Positions 32,086 to 41,079 are shown, counted from the stretch's first letter. The stretch: DNA of 49,024 nucleotides from Ilumatobacteraceae bacterium (GCA_023263695.1 JALQUZ010000007.1:1-49024), one strand, 5' to 3'. A program made the numbers and translations. Notes: generated by a model from the sequence alone, not told the origin.

Positions 32086-33378
32086 CTATTTCGCATCCCG
32101 TTTACGCAACTTTTCCACGTTGTGGGGCATGCTCAGCACTTCTCGGTATTGATCAACAGTGAGTTGGGCGCAATGCTTCCAACTCCATCGCTCCACTACG
32201 CGAGTGCGCCCCGCTGCACCAATGCGATTACGTAGCTCAGCATTATCCAGACCTCGACGGATGGATGCAGCCAATGCATCGGCGTCACCTGCAGGGCAAG
32301 ACAACACAGTGTCGTTATCGACACCGGTTACTTCAGGTAAAGCTCCACCAGTTGTTGCGACTAAACAAATTCCGGTTGACATTGCTTCAATTGCCGGAAG
32401 GCTGAAGCCTTCGTACAGGCTTGGCACCACAGCAAGTTCGCTCTCGGCGTACAGCTCAACAATGCGCTCATCGCTCACACCCGAAACATGGGTAATGCAG
32501 TCGGTGAGGCCAAGCTTGCGAATGAGGTCGGCATTGGCACCTTCGCGCGGGCGACCAATGATGGTGAGGTGTACATCGCGCTCGGTGCGAATTTTTGCGA
32601 GTGCCTCAAGTAGGTACGACAAACCCTTCAGCGCAACGTCTGCAGATGCGGTGGTAATGAGGTGTCCTGGTTTACGCGAAATGTGTGGAAGTGGTGTGAA
32701 GAGGTCGGGGTCAACGCCAACGGGCACTAGTTTCATGCGATCAAGCGAGACCTTCATGTCGGTATGAATGTCGGCAATAGAGTTTTCGCTCACCACGACA
32801 ACTCGCGGCATTTTGCTCGCAACTTTTCCTTGCATGTTGACGAATGAATACCAACGACTAATTGCTCGACGCTTAAACCACGTTTTCGTGTGTTCCATTT
32901 CCAATTTGCGGTCTTTGGTTATGGGGTGGTGCAAGGTGACAATGGTGGGAATCTTCTTTTCAATTTTTAGAATTCCATAACCCAGGCACTGATTATCGTG
33001 CACAAGATCAAAGTCGTTTACGCGCTTGCTCAGTTCGTTGTATGCACGAATGCTGAACGCGCGCGGCTCGCCAAATGTTCCTTTAAGAAACTGTGCGGTT
33101 TCAACAAAACTCGGCCAGTCTTTTATTTCCCAATATGCAGGAAATCGGCCGGGATATTGATCGTTAAAAATGTCAAGGCTCGGCAACTTGTGCAGCGGTA
33201 TGCGCGAATCAAGAATTGGGTACGGCTGTCCGCCGAACACTTCAACATGATGGCCAAGGTCGACTAATGCTTTGGTGAGGTGCCGCGTGTATACGCCCTG
33301 TCCGCCAACATGGGGCTTCCCTCGATACGTGAGGTAGGCGATGCGCAGAGGGCCGTTGGGGTCAAACGGCAATGACAT
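32086..33378 (-). CDS. GT4-family glycosyltransferase
   Basis: A 430-residue retaining glycosyltransferase of the GT-B fold. The N-terminal HVGGQGVYTRHLTKALVDLG (about 18-37) binds the acceptor side, and the C-terminal domain has VPVGVDPDLFTPL, then PSLYEGFSLPAIEAMSTGIC with the EX7E motif for the nucleotide sugar. It is cytoplasmic or membrane-associated. Next genes downstream are a methyltransferase and a toroid protein with no gaps, so the three probably act on one glycan or glycolipid. On the minus strand TAGGCT lies 9 nt before its ATG, within the 30-nt gap from lnt, so it may have its own promoter. Confidence 0.88.
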   Translation of the reverse strand: MSLPFDPNGPLRIAYLTYRGKPHVGGQGVYTRHLTKALVDLGHHVEVFGGQPYPILDSRIPLHKLPSLDIFNDQYPGRFPAYWEIKDWPSFVETAQFLKGTFGEPRAFSIRAYNELSKRVNDFDLVHDNQCLGYGILKIEKKIPTIVTLHHPITKDRKLEMEHTKTWFKRRAISRWYSFVNMQGKVASKMPRVVVVSENSIADIHTDMKVSLDRMKLVPVGVDPDLFTPLPHISRKPGHLITTASADVALKGLSYLLEALAKIRTERDVHLTIIGRPREGANADLIRKLGLTDCITHVSGVSDERIVELYAESELAVVPSLYEGFSLPAIEAMSTGICLVATTGGALPEVTGVDNDTVLSCPAGDADALAASIRRGLDNAELRNRIGAAGRTRVVERWSWKHCAQLTVDQYREVLSMPHNVEKLRKRDAK

Positions 33379-33408
33379 AAGGCTTTCAGCCTACCTGTGA
33401 GTAACTTT

Positions 33409-34878
33409 CTACGACTGAGCGGAAACTCTGCGTTTACGGGCAATGTATGCAAGCGAACCAAGCAATGTAACCATTGCCACGATGAATGGCAGGTCACCGA
33501 GGTTTGAATACAGCGTGCGACCCGCGCGCAAATTAATGGTGCGTTCAAGCACTCGTTGCTCACTTACGCCAGTTCGGTCATACACGTGACCGGTTGGCGA
33601 GATGAATGCGGAAAACCCGGTTGGTGACACCTGCACAAGCCAACGTCCGTTTTCAATTGCACGTAAACGAGAGGAAGCAATTTGTTGCGTTTGCAAAATA
33701 GTTCCTGTGTAACTGGATCCATTTGTTGGATTCACAAGCATTGATCCACCAGCCTCAACGCCTTCGTTTGCGCGACCGCTAAAAAAAACTTCCCAGGAAA
33801 TGACGACACCAACTGTGGTGTCGCCGACGTGGAGTTGTGCAATGTCTGAACCCGCAAGTGCGTCGCGAGGAATTCGGTCAACAGGTGCGCCAAGTGTTTC
33901 AAGCAGCCCGCGCAACGGAACAAATTCTCCGAAAGGCACTCGACGAACTTTGTCGTAACGATCACCGAGCGTTCCGTCTTCATTTACGACGATCTGTGCG
34001 TTGGTGAAGTAACGCGCATTCATGTCTTCGGTAATGCCTACAACGAACGGTGCGTGCAAACGAGCTGCTTGCTCGGCAACCTCGATACGTTCTGTGCTGG
34101 TGTAGAAGTCTGCAACGTCAATCACGTTTTCTGGCCAAATCACCATGTCGAGGTTGGTGCTGGTAATCGTGCGCGTGGCGGCAAGATGTCGCTCAACAAC
34201 ATCGCGTGGATTCGTATTAATAGCAAGCGTTCCCTGTGGCCCTCCACCTTGCACGGCTGCGATGTTGCGAGTTTCTCCCGTGTCATGACCATGTGGTGCG
34301 ACGATTCCTGCACAAACGATGAAAGCAATAAGCGCGCTGAACACTGCAATGTGTTTCATTCGTGGTGCAACGACAAGTTGTGACAATGTGAAACCAATTT
34401 GCAGAACACAGAAGGTGAGCAATAGCGGTCCGCCAATTCGCACAATGCCAACAAGTGGGGAAGCCGATTGCGAAATGGCAAGTGAAGCAAGCGGAACTCC
34501 ACCAAATGGAAAGGAGAAGCGGAAAGTTTCAGCTAAAGCATGGGCAAGCGGAAGTGCAACAAGTGGATATACGCTTCGCGAGCCAAGTACTGACGCAAAA
34601 CCATGGAAAGCAGCAAACAGCAATACGGCAATGACATAACCGGGCGGTGTAAGAAACCACATCCAACACATGCCTGGCGCAAACCAACCGAACGCGAAAA
34701 GTGTGCCCAGCAAAAACTGCGCGCGTGGACGAGTTGTTCCACTTGTAGAGATTCGCGCAAAGATCGCTACGCCGACAAATGCAAGCGGCCACCAACCCCA
34801 CGGCGGAAGGCTGAATGCAACAAGTGTTCCCGAGCCAAGGGCCGCAAAATAGCGGGCTCGGTTACTGCTCGGGGTCAT
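33409..34878 (-). CDS. lnt: Apolipoprotein N-acyltransferase-like protein with Ser for the catalytic Cys
   Basis: A 489-residue membrane protein that in active members transfers a third acyl chain to the N-terminus of diacylglyceryl-lipoproteins. About six N-terminal helices (10-195) precede an external nitrilase-fold domain and a last helix (about 462-480). The catalytic Glu is E250 (VIWPENV) and Lys is K310 (RYDKVRRVPFGEF). The nucleophile position, Cys in characterised enzymes within an ICYE-like motif, reads VISWEV with Ser361 (codon TCC, one base from TGC). E363 is kept. The enzyme may be inactive, altered or misread. The ATG overlaps the hemY stop (ATGA), so it belongs to the haem operon. 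Confidence 0.85.
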   Translation of the reverse strand: MTPSSNRARYFAALGSGTLVAFSLPPWGWWPLAFVGVAIFARISTSGTTRPRAQFLLGTLFAFGWFAPGMCWMWFLTPPGYVIAVLLFAAFHGFASVLGSRSVYPLVALPLAHALAETFRFSFPFGGVPLASLAISQSASPLVGIVRIGGPLLLTFCVLQIGFTLSQLVVAPRMKHIAVFSALIAFIVCAGIVAPHGHDTGETRNIAAVQGGGPQGTLAINTNPRDVVERHLAATRTITSTNLDMVIWPENVIDVADFYTSTERIEVAEQAARLHAPFVVGITEDMNARYFTNAQIVVNEDGTLGDRYDKVRRVPFGEFVPLRGLLETLGAPVDRIPRDALAGSDIAQLHVGDTTVGVVISWEVFFSGRANEGVEAGGSMLVNPTNGSSYTGTILQTQQIASSRLRAIENGRWLVQVSPTGFSAFISPTGHVYDRTGVSEQRVLERTINLRAGRTLYSNLGDLPFIVAMVTLLGSLAYIARKRRVSAQS

Positions 34879-36260
34879 GCGTCAATCTTGGCAAGTACAC
34901 GCGCTGCTGCACGATTTGCATCGGCAATGCACGATGGAATGCCAATGCCGCGATAACTGGCACCTGCAAACACCACGCCAGGAGCAGAAACATCAAATAG
35001 GTGTTCAAGTTGATCGACTGCTTCGAAATGGCCTGGTCGATATTGCGGGAATGACTCCACCCACCGCGTAATGCGCACATCGGTTGGCGCCAAATCGATA
35101 CCCAAGTGCCAGTACAAATCAGCGAGCGCCAGCTTCAACAAAGTTTCGTCGTCTAGATGGTGCATCGGCATGCCATCGCGACCAAGTGACACACGCAGCA
35201 CCATTGAATGGTCTGCAGTTTGCACGTGCGACCATTTGTTTGAAGCAAACGACACTGCTGTGACTGCGGTCTGTTCAGGCTTTGGCACCAAGTATCCGCT
35301 GCCAACAAGGTGTTGTGGCCACATGCTGCGTGGAACCGTAAGCGCAATGATGACAACCGACGCATGTTCGCGCGCAGCTAAGTGTTGTGCAACATCTTTG
35401 CTCAACGATTCAACAAGCGTTGCGCTGTGTTTGGCTGGTGAAGCCATCACCACTGCATCGCACAGCACAGTTCCATCATCGGTTTGAATGAAATACTGTC
35501 CGCGTTTTGGTTGTTCAATTGCGCGCACCGGTGAGGACAATTCAATAACACCACCGAGTTGTTTCACGCGCTCAGCAATCGCTGTCGTGAATGCGTGCAT
35601 GCCAGCTTGTGGTGCAGCAAAAATCGGTCCGCTGGAAACTCGCTTTGCCAGTGAGTCTTTCACCGAACTCATCAGGCTGCGCGGCTGCGCAAGCAAGTCG
35701 GCAATTTGTGGCATTCCTTTCACGCTGAACGCATCGGTGTCGGTTGCATAAATGCTTCCAACAAGTGGGTCGATAATGCGCTCGAGTACTTGATTGCCAC
35801 AGCGTGCACGCATTGCAGCTCCGAGGTTGTCGGTGTTGCGACCAACGCGGTTCGGCAATAACGGCTCAATTGATGCGCGCAGTTTTCCTGTCGCACTGAG
35901 AAGAGGGGTTGACCAAGCAGCACGGATAGAGCCCGGAACTCCGAGCATGGTGCCATGGGGAATTGGGTGCAGTCCGTCTTTCCAGATGTATGCCTCGCCT
36001 GTTGCTGGTGAAGTAAGCGCATCGGCAAGTCCAACTTGTTTTATCAAGTCCATCGCAGCTGGAGTTCGTGTGAGAAACGCATCGGCAGATTCATCAAGTG
36101 ATGCAATGCCTGCAAATGGAGAGGCATGAATTACTCCGCCTACGCGACTCTGTGATTCAAAGATTGTGACGCGCGGAGGGTTCGGGTCATTCAGAATGCG
36201 GAACGCTGCAGCAAGACCAGTGATGCCGGCACCAATGACGACGACGTGTTTGTCGTTCAT
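34875..36260 (-). CDS. hemY: Protoporphyrinogen/coproporphyrinogen III oxidase (HemY/CgoX)
   Basis: A 461-residue FAD flavoprotein that aromatises the porphyrinogen ring with oxygen. VVVIGAGITGLAAAFRIL (6-23) is the dinucleotide-binding fold, FESQSRVGGVIHASPF follows, VRAIEQPKRGQYFIQTDD lies mid-protein, and the C-terminus VVFAGASYRGIGIPSCIADA closes the FAD pocket. In actinomycetes this enzyme usually acts on coproporphyrinogen III (CgoX) in the monoderm haem route, which I infer rather than see. It overlaps hemH upstream and lnt downstream by four bases each, so translation of the run is coupled. Confidence 0.9.
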   Translation of the reverse strand: MNDKHVVVIGAGITGLAAAFRILNDPNPPRVTIFESQSRVGGVIHASPFAGIASLDESADAFLTRTPAAMDLIKQVGLADALTSPATGEAYIWKDGLHPIPHGTMLGVPGSIRAAWSTPLLSATGKLRASIEPLLPNRVGRNTDNLGAAMRARCGNQVLERIIDPLVGSIYATDTDAFSVKGMPQIADLLAQPRSLMSSVKDSLAKRVSSGPIFAAPQAGMHAFTTAIAERVKQLGGVIELSSPVRAIEQPKRGQYFIQTDDGTVLCDAVVMASPAKHSATLVESLSKDVAQHLAAREHASVVIIALTVPRSMWPQHLVGSGYLVPKPEQTAVTAVSFASNKWSHVQTADHSMVLRVSLGRDGMPMHHLDDETLLKLALADLYWHLGIDLAPTDVRITRWVESFPQYRPGHFEAVDQLEHLFDVSAPGVVFAGASYRGIGIPSCIADANRAAARVLAKIDA

Positions 36261-37177
36261 GATTGAGTGGCGGCAATTACCCGTTGGGCGAGGGCGGCCA
36301 TCACTACAGCATCATCGTTGACGCATGTGGTGCGATCGAACTGCAGTCCATGGTGGTCGGATCGATGCTTGGCTTCAATGTCCAAGTCGTACAACACTTC
36401 AAGGTGGTCGGCAACGAATCCACATGCACTGACGAGCACTGCATCTGCCTGTTTGTTCGCGGCAATGGTGTCAATCACGTCAAGAATGTCTGGCCCAATC
36501 CATGGCTCTGGAGTTCGACCGGCCGACTGCCAAGCAATTGCCCAGTCATCGCCTTCAACTAATCCAAGTTTGTTGGCAACTGCAGTTGCTGTTGCATGCA
36601 ATTCATGTGGATATGGATCGCCACCATCAATGATGCGTTGCGGCAACGAATGCGCGGTGAACAATACGCGTGTGCGTGCTGGAAGAGCAGCCTTCTTTGC
36701 CGCCATGTCTGTAGCAAGAAAGTTAATGAACGCTGGCTCAGTTGCCCACGATTCAATGCCAACGACGCTGATGCCATGACGCTCGGCTGCGGTTTGAGCA
36801 CGACCCACGTATTGGCCAATTGAATATGACGAGAAATGAGGTGCAAGGACCAACGCGATGATCTGTTTGATTCCTTGGCTCGCAATGTTCTCAACTGTTT
36901 CTTCAATCATTGGGTGCGCATGCTTCAACCCCAACTGCACATCAAATGTGTTCGGTGCAATGTTGTCGAGAGCGCGTTGCAATGCATCGCGCTGTGCTTC
37001 AGTACGCGCAGCAAGAGGCGAAATACCACCGATTGCGTCGTAACGAGCCGTGAGGTCGGCAAGTTGTTCGTCGGTTGGAGGTCGACCGCGACGAATATCG
37101 GTGTAATAGGGAAGAATTTCTTCTGGGCTGCGTGGAGTTCCATACGCCATGAGTAGAACGGCAGTTTTATTGCTCAT
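36257..37177 (-). CDS. hemH: Ferrochelatase (coproporphyrin type, CpfC/HemH)
   Basis: A 306-residue cytoplasmic enzyme inserting ferrous iron into the porphyrin. AVLLMAYGTPRSPEEILPYY opens the protein, GLKHAHPMIEETVENI lies near the active site, FTAHSLPQR contains the catalytic His, and WQSAGRTPEPWIGPD carries the conserved Glu. The whole chain has only two cysteines, so the [2Fe-2S] cluster found in some actinobacterial ferrochelatases is absent. The ATG at 37177 is preferred: it lies 4 nt after the hemE stop, while the frame from 37213 would overlap hemE. It overlaps hemY by four bases. Confidence 0.92.
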   Translation of the reverse strand: MSNKTAVLLMAYGTPRSPEEILPYYTDIRRGRPPTDEQLADLTARYDAIGGISPLAARTEAQRDALQRALDNIAPNTFDVQLGLKHAHPMIEETVENIASQGIKQIIALVLAPHFSSYSIGQYVGRAQTAAERHGISVVGIESWATEPAFINFLATDMAAKKAALPARTRVLFTAHSLPQRIIDGGDPYPHELHATATAVANKLGLVEGDDWAIAWQSAGRTPEPWIGPDILDVIDTIAANKQADAVLVSACGFVADHLEVLYDLDIEAKHRSDHHGLQFDRTTCVNDDAVVMAALAQRVIAATQS

Positions 37178-37181
37178 CGGT

Positions 37182-38225
37182 TTATCGTTTCGTTGTGTTG
37201 TGAACGTGTTCAACTATTGCAGCAAGCACGTCGGGGTTAGTAGGTGGCTGCACGCCGTGTCCAAGATTGAAAATGTGTCCAGGGTTTCCGCCATTGTCGG
37301 CGAGCACGGCATCGGTACCGGCAAGTGCAGTTGCAACATCGCCAAGAACGAGTTCGGGGTTTAAGTTTCCTTGAACGATGGTGTCTGCACCAAGCCTGCG
37401 TCGTGCATCGGTAATCGATGTGCGCCAGTCCAAACCAATGATTTGCGGGCCGGCCTGCTTCATCATTTCCAACAGGTGATCGCAGCCAAGCCCAAAGTGA
37501 ATACCTGGAGCATGCGGGTGCGATTTGGCGAGTTGCGCGAATACGTATGCCGAATGCGGCAACACCATGGTGCGGTATTCCTCATGGGTAAGCGTTCCGG
37601 CCCATGAGTCGAATAACTGAAACGCTTGCGCGCCTGCATCGAGCTGACTGGCAATGGATGCAACCGAATGTTCTGCAATTCGTTGCATGAGCGCATTCCA
37701 CAATTCGGGCTCATCACGCATCATCTGTTTGGTTACCAGGTGATCGCGGCTTGGCTTTCCTTCTACGAGATAGCTGCCGACGGTAAATGGTGCTCCGGCA
37801 AAAGCAAGCAGTGGCACTTTCAAGTCAACTGCGAGCATGCGCACGGTTTCTAATACATATGGTGTGTCGGCTTCTGGGTCGAGCGGACGAAGGCGCTGCA
37901 AGTCTGCAACTGTGCGAAATGGTTTTTCGGCAACCGGGCCGGTGCCAGGCGCAACATCAATGCCGAATCCAACGGCATGGGCAGGAACCACGATGTCGCT
38001 GTACAACACTGCAGCATCGACGCCGTAGCGAGCAACTGGTTGCAGAGTGATGTCGGCGGCCAATCGCGGTTGCTTAATGGCGTCGAGAATGCTTCCTTCG
38101 CCACGTACTGCGCGATATTCAGGAAGGCTCCGTCCTGCCTGGCGCATGAACCACACAGGCGTGTGTTCTGCTGGTTTGCCGGTTGCAACGTTAAGAAACG
38201 CGGTGGAAGAACTAGTGGCCGACAT
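37182..38225 (-). CDS. hemE: Uroporphyrinogen decarboxylase
   Basis: A 347-residue TIM-barrel enzyme that decarboxylates uroporphyrinogen III to coproporphyrinogen III. PVWFMRQAGRSLPEYRAVRG (24-43) is the signature with the substrate-binding Arg residues, YSDIVVPAHAVGFGIDVAPG follows with the catalytic Asp, and FQLFDSWAGTLTHEEYR and GLGCDHLLEM are typical. The ATG at 38225 has TAGCGT 8 nt before it, where the TAG is also the stop of the upstream protease gene. It heads the haem run hemE-hemH-hemY-lnt. Confidence 0.95.
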   Translation of the reverse strand: MSATSSSTAFLNVATGKPAEHTPVWFMRQAGRSLPEYRAVRGEGSILDAIKQPRLAADITLQPVARYGVDAAVLYSDIVVPAHAVGFGIDVAPGTGPVAEKPFRTVADLQRLRPLDPEADTPYVLETVRMLAVDLKVPLLAFAGAPFTVGSYLVEGKPSRDHLVTKQMMRDEPELWNALMQRIAEHSVASIASQLDAGAQAFQLFDSWAGTLTHEEYRTMVLPHSAYVFAQLAKSHPHAPGIHFGLGCDHLLEMMKQAGPQIIGLDWRTSITDARRRLGADTIVQGNLNPELVLGDVATALAGTDAVLADNGGNPGHIFNLGHGVQPPTNPDVLAAIVEHVHNTTKR

Positions 38226-38236
38226 CGCTTGTAACG

Positions 38237-39127
38237 CTACCTGTTGAGCATTGCGTCAAGCCGAGCCACGCGGTCAATTGCGGGCGGGTGTGACAACAGC
38301 ACGCGCGACAAAAACGGTGTTGGCTCACTTGCTGGGGTGCGATGAATGACACGAGTGAGTGCATAACGCAATTCGCGACCAAAGCCCATTGCATGTGCGC
38401 GACGGTCTGCTTGAAATTCTGCGCTACGTCCAACTATTTCACCGAGTGATTGTGCAAGTAAAAATCCGATGAGCAATACTCGCGACAGTGAAGTAAGCAC
38501 GATATTGATGACCCAGCCAACAAGTTTGAACGTTGCGTATTCCACTTCTAGTCGTTTTGAAATGCGAAGGCCAATATCGCGTGCGCGAATGCCAAGTTGA
38601 GCGAGTCCAAGAATAGGCATGCTCATCCATTGCGCGACAGTGAGTGCAATGGTGTGCCCACCAAGGTGGTGACTCAGTTCATGTGCCAACACACCGGTGA
38701 GTTCGTCTTCGGTGAGATGCTCAATGGAAAACGCTGACACCACCAACATGTGTCCACCACATGCGAACGCATTGATGTCGTCAACATCGGCAACCGACAG
38801 CACGAACCTACCGGGGCGAATGCCAACTTGCTGTTCCACAACTTTCCACGCTGGCTCGAGGTGTGCGCGTTCAATGTCGGTTGGTTGTCGTGCGCCAAGC
38901 AAGCGAACAAAGAGCACTCGCTGCACCGGCCTTGAAAACAACACAATTCCAAAGAGGAATTCGCCAATTGCAAAGTGTGTGAATGGCACGTCAAACAACA
39001 TTGCGCAGGGAAACCACAACAGTGCAACTGCGCCAAGCCATACGGGAAACAGGGCAAGAACTGGCGCAAATGCGGTAACTGCGGAGTATTCAACTCTGCG
39101 CTTTGACGAAGTCACCAGTTCATTCAA
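38237..39127 (-). CDS. M48-family membrane metalloprotease (HtpX/Ste24-like)
   Basis: A 296-residue integral membrane zinc peptidase. Two N-terminal helices (about 17-45 and 51-70) precede the catalytic part, whose HELSH (149-153, in GVLAHELSHHLGGH) is the HEXXH motif; FACGGHMLVVSAFS just before it is typical of M48. The third zinc ligand Glu is expected in AEFQADRRAHAMGFG near 237-251. Family members degrade misfolded membrane proteins. The frame opens at a TTG (39127), just after an in-frame TAG; a GTG at 39115 is an alternative. It is divergent from the hydrolase gene and immediately upstream of hemE. Confidence 0.85.
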   Translation of the reverse strand: MNELVTSSKRRVEYSAVTAFAPVLALFPVWLGAVALLWFPCAMLFDVPFTHFAIGEFLFGIVLFSRPVQRVLFVRLLGARQPTDIERAHLEPAWKVVEQQVGIRPGRFVLSVADVDDINAFACGGHMLVVSAFSIEHLTEDELTGVLAHELSHHLGGHTIALTVAQWMSMPILGLAQLGIRARDIGLRISKRLEVEYATFKLVGWVINIVLTSLSRVLLIGFLLAQSLGEIVGRSAEFQADRRAHAMGFGRELRYALTRVIHRTPASEPTPFLSRVLLSHPPAIDRVARLDAMLNR

Positions 39128-39168
39128 CCACCGCGTGAACTATCGTCGTCTACATAAGGGGGATAGGT

Positions 39169-39924
39169 ATGTCGTACGCGGTTATTCCAGGTGCAGAAGC
39201 GTGGTCACACGTAGGAACAGGCAATGTTGGTGCACTTGTTGTGCACGGGTTTACTGGCAACCCTTCATCGATGCGTGAAATCGCTGAAGTGTTCGGTGCA
39301 GCTGGGTTTCATGTTGAGTTGCCTCGATTGGCTGGGCACGGAACCAATGTTGAAGAAATGATGGATACACGCTGGGCCGACTGGTCGCGCGATGCTGAGA
39401 ATGCGTTAAACGAATTACGTAAACGTTGTTCAAAAATTGTTGTCGTCGGCTTGTCAATGGGTGGCGCACTTACGTTGTGGCTTGCATCGCGACATGCAGA
39501 CCTTTCGGGAATTGTGTGTATTAACCCAACGGCGAAATCATCTGCATCAAAACTTGCTGGTGCGCGACTTGCTGTGAAAACAGGAAAGAAGTCGTTGCCG
39601 GCAATCGGTAGCGATATTTCAGACCCTGCAGTAAAAGAAAGTTCGTATGATGCAACACCGCTCGCCGCTGCAGTTTCATTATTTGCAGATGGATTGAAAC
39701 CATTGTCAAAAACCTACGGATCGATAAAGGTTCCCTTGTTGTTGTTCACATCGACTAACGATCACGTAGTGAACCCGAAGGAAAGCGATTTCTTGGCAAG
39801 CAAGTACGCGGGAAGCATTGAGCGAATAGTGCTCGAGCGCAGTTTTCACGTAGCGACACAAGATGTTGAAAAGGAAACCATAAACGCGAAGGCGCTTGAG
39901 TTTGCGCGGCGAGTAACTGCCTAA
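39169..39924 (+). CDS. Alpha/beta hydrolase, carboxylesterase/monoacylglycerol lipase-like
   Basis: A 251-residue serine hydrolase. VHGFTGNPSSMREIAEVF (about 25-42) is the oxyanion region, GLSMGGALTLWLA (about 94-106) the nucleophile elbow with its Ser, TSTNDHVVNPKES holds the acid Asp and FHVATQD the catalytic His, so the triad is complete. The overall pattern resembles Est30-type carboxylesterases and bacterial monoacylglycerol lipases. A run of five G ends about 6 nt before the ATG and is a usable ribosome site. The lgt gene begins directly after its stop, so it may be cotranscribed with lipoprotein maturation genes. Confidence 0.87.
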   Translation: MSYAVIPGAEAWSHVGTGNVGALVVHGFTGNPSSMREIAEVFGAAGFHVELPRLAGHGTNVEEMMDTRWADWSRDAENALNELRKRCSKIVVVGLSMGGALTLWLASRHADLSGIVCINPTAKSSASKLAGARLAVKTGKKSLPAIGSDISDPAVKESSYDATPLAAAVSLFADGLKPLSKTYGSIKVPLLLFTSTNDHVVNPKESDFLASKYAGSIERIVLERSFHVATQDVEKETINAKALEFARRVTA

Positions 39925-40731
39925 GTGAATGTATTCGCATCAATTCCAAGCCCAAGCACAGGAGTGCTGCAGCTCGGTCCATTGAAACTCAATGCGTACG
40001 GCGCAATGATTGCGCTTGGAGTTGTAGCTGCGGTGTGGCTTTCGGGTCGACGTTTAGAACAGCGTGGCGCTGGAACCCGCGAAGACATGAGTGCGATTGC
40101 ATTGTGGGGGGTGCCAGCTGGAGTAATTGGTGGACGCCTGTACCACGTCATCACCGATTGGGAATTGTTTAGTGGTCACCCAGAACGCATCGTGCAAATT
40201 TGGAAAGGTGGACTTGGCATTTGGGGTGGCATTTTCTTAGGTGTTGTCGTGGGCATTTGGGAAGGTCGCAGACGTGGTATCTCTACTTCTGTTTTGCTGA
40301 CCTGCGTTGCTCCTGCGTTGCCGCTGGCCCAGAGCATTGGTCGTTGGGGTAACTGGTTTAACCAGGAACTCTTTGGCCGACCAACAACGTTTCCATGGGG
40401 GTTAGAGGTCTCCGACTTTCACACGAGGCAAGCGGGTTATCCAGTCGGCACGCTGTTTCATCCAACATTTTTGTATGAATCACTTGCATGCTTAGTGCTG
40501 TGTGGATTGTTGTTGCTGCTTGACAAAGTGGTGAAGCGCGGCGGCTATTTGTTTCTGTATTACACAGCTGGCTACACGTTGTTTCGCTTCTTCAATGAAG
40601 GTCTCCGCATCGACCCAGCGCATTCGGCCGGAGGACTCCGCCTCAATCAGTGGGTGTCCATTGTGGTGTTCGCCGTGTCGGTAATCATGTTGGTCATGCC
40701 ACGTCGCGCCAAATCTGATTTGCCCGCTTAG
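39925..40731 (+). CDS. lgt: Prolipoprotein diacylglyceryl transferase
   Basis: A 268-residue inner-membrane enzyme with about seven helices that transfers diacylglycerol from phosphatidylglycerol to the lipobox Cys of prolipoproteins, the first step of lipoprotein maturation. The Lgt signature is SIGRWGNWFNQELFGRPT (about 135-152), with its essential Arg and Asn; PLKLNAYGAMIALGVVAAVW opens helix 1 and WKGGLGIWGGIFLGVVVG is the actinobacterial form of the HGGL motif. The GTG start follows the upstream stop with no spacer. The lnt-like gene lies 5 kb away on the other strand. Confidence 0.93.
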   Translation: MNVFASIPSPSTGVLQLGPLKLNAYGAMIALGVVAAVWLSGRRLEQRGAGTREDMSAIALWGVPAGVIGGRLYHVITDWELFSGHPERIVQIWKGGLGIWGGIFLGVVVGIWEGRRRGISTSVLLTCVAPALPLAQSIGRWGNWFNQELFGRPTTFPWGLEVSDFHTRQAGYPVGTLFHPTFLYESLACLVLCGLLLLLDKVVKRGGYLFLYYTAGYTLFRFFNEGLRIDPAHSAGGLRLNQWVSIVVFAVSVIMLVMPRRAKSDLPA

Positions 40732-40749
40732 CCAATAGCATTACGGGTT

Positions 40750-41079
40750 GTGAGCACCCCGTCGTCAGGTTCGAGCCCAGCACGAATCACCTCTGAAGTA
40801 GTGGCCAAGGTTGCCAAGTTGTCCAGCCTGCATTTAAGCGATGCGGAACTGGCACTGATGACCAGCCAACTTTCTGGCATGCTCGATCACTTTGCCGACA
40901 TCGACAAGCTCGACCTCAGCAATGTTGAGCCACTTGCTCAACCGTTTCCTTTAAAGAACGTATTTCGCGAAGACGTTGTCGTTGCTGGTCTTGACCGGGA
41001 CGAAGTGTTGGCTGCTGCACCTGCTGCAGAAGATGGTCGCTTCCGCGTTCCGCCCTCATTGGGTTTGGGTGAACAGTAA
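40750..41079 (+). CDS. gatC: Asp/Glu-tRNA amidotransferase subunit C
   Basis: A 109-residue GatC, which wraps around GatA and stabilises the GatCAB complex converting Glu-tRNA(Gln) and Asp-tRNA(Asn) to their amides. VVAKVAKLSSLHLSDAELAL (about 17-36) and VEPLAQPFPLKNVFREDVV (about 59-77) are the characteristic stretches. GTG start at 40750 has TAGCAT 8 nt upstream. The stop overlaps gatA by one base (TAATG). Its presence suggests the organism lacks GlnRS or AsnRS, as in most actinomycetes. Confidence 0.93.
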   Translation: MSTPSSGSSPARITSEVVAKVAKLSSLHLSDAELALMTSQLSGMLDHFADIDKLDLSNVEPLAQPFPLKNVFREDVVVAGLDRDEVLAAAPAAEDGRFRVPPSLGLGEQ

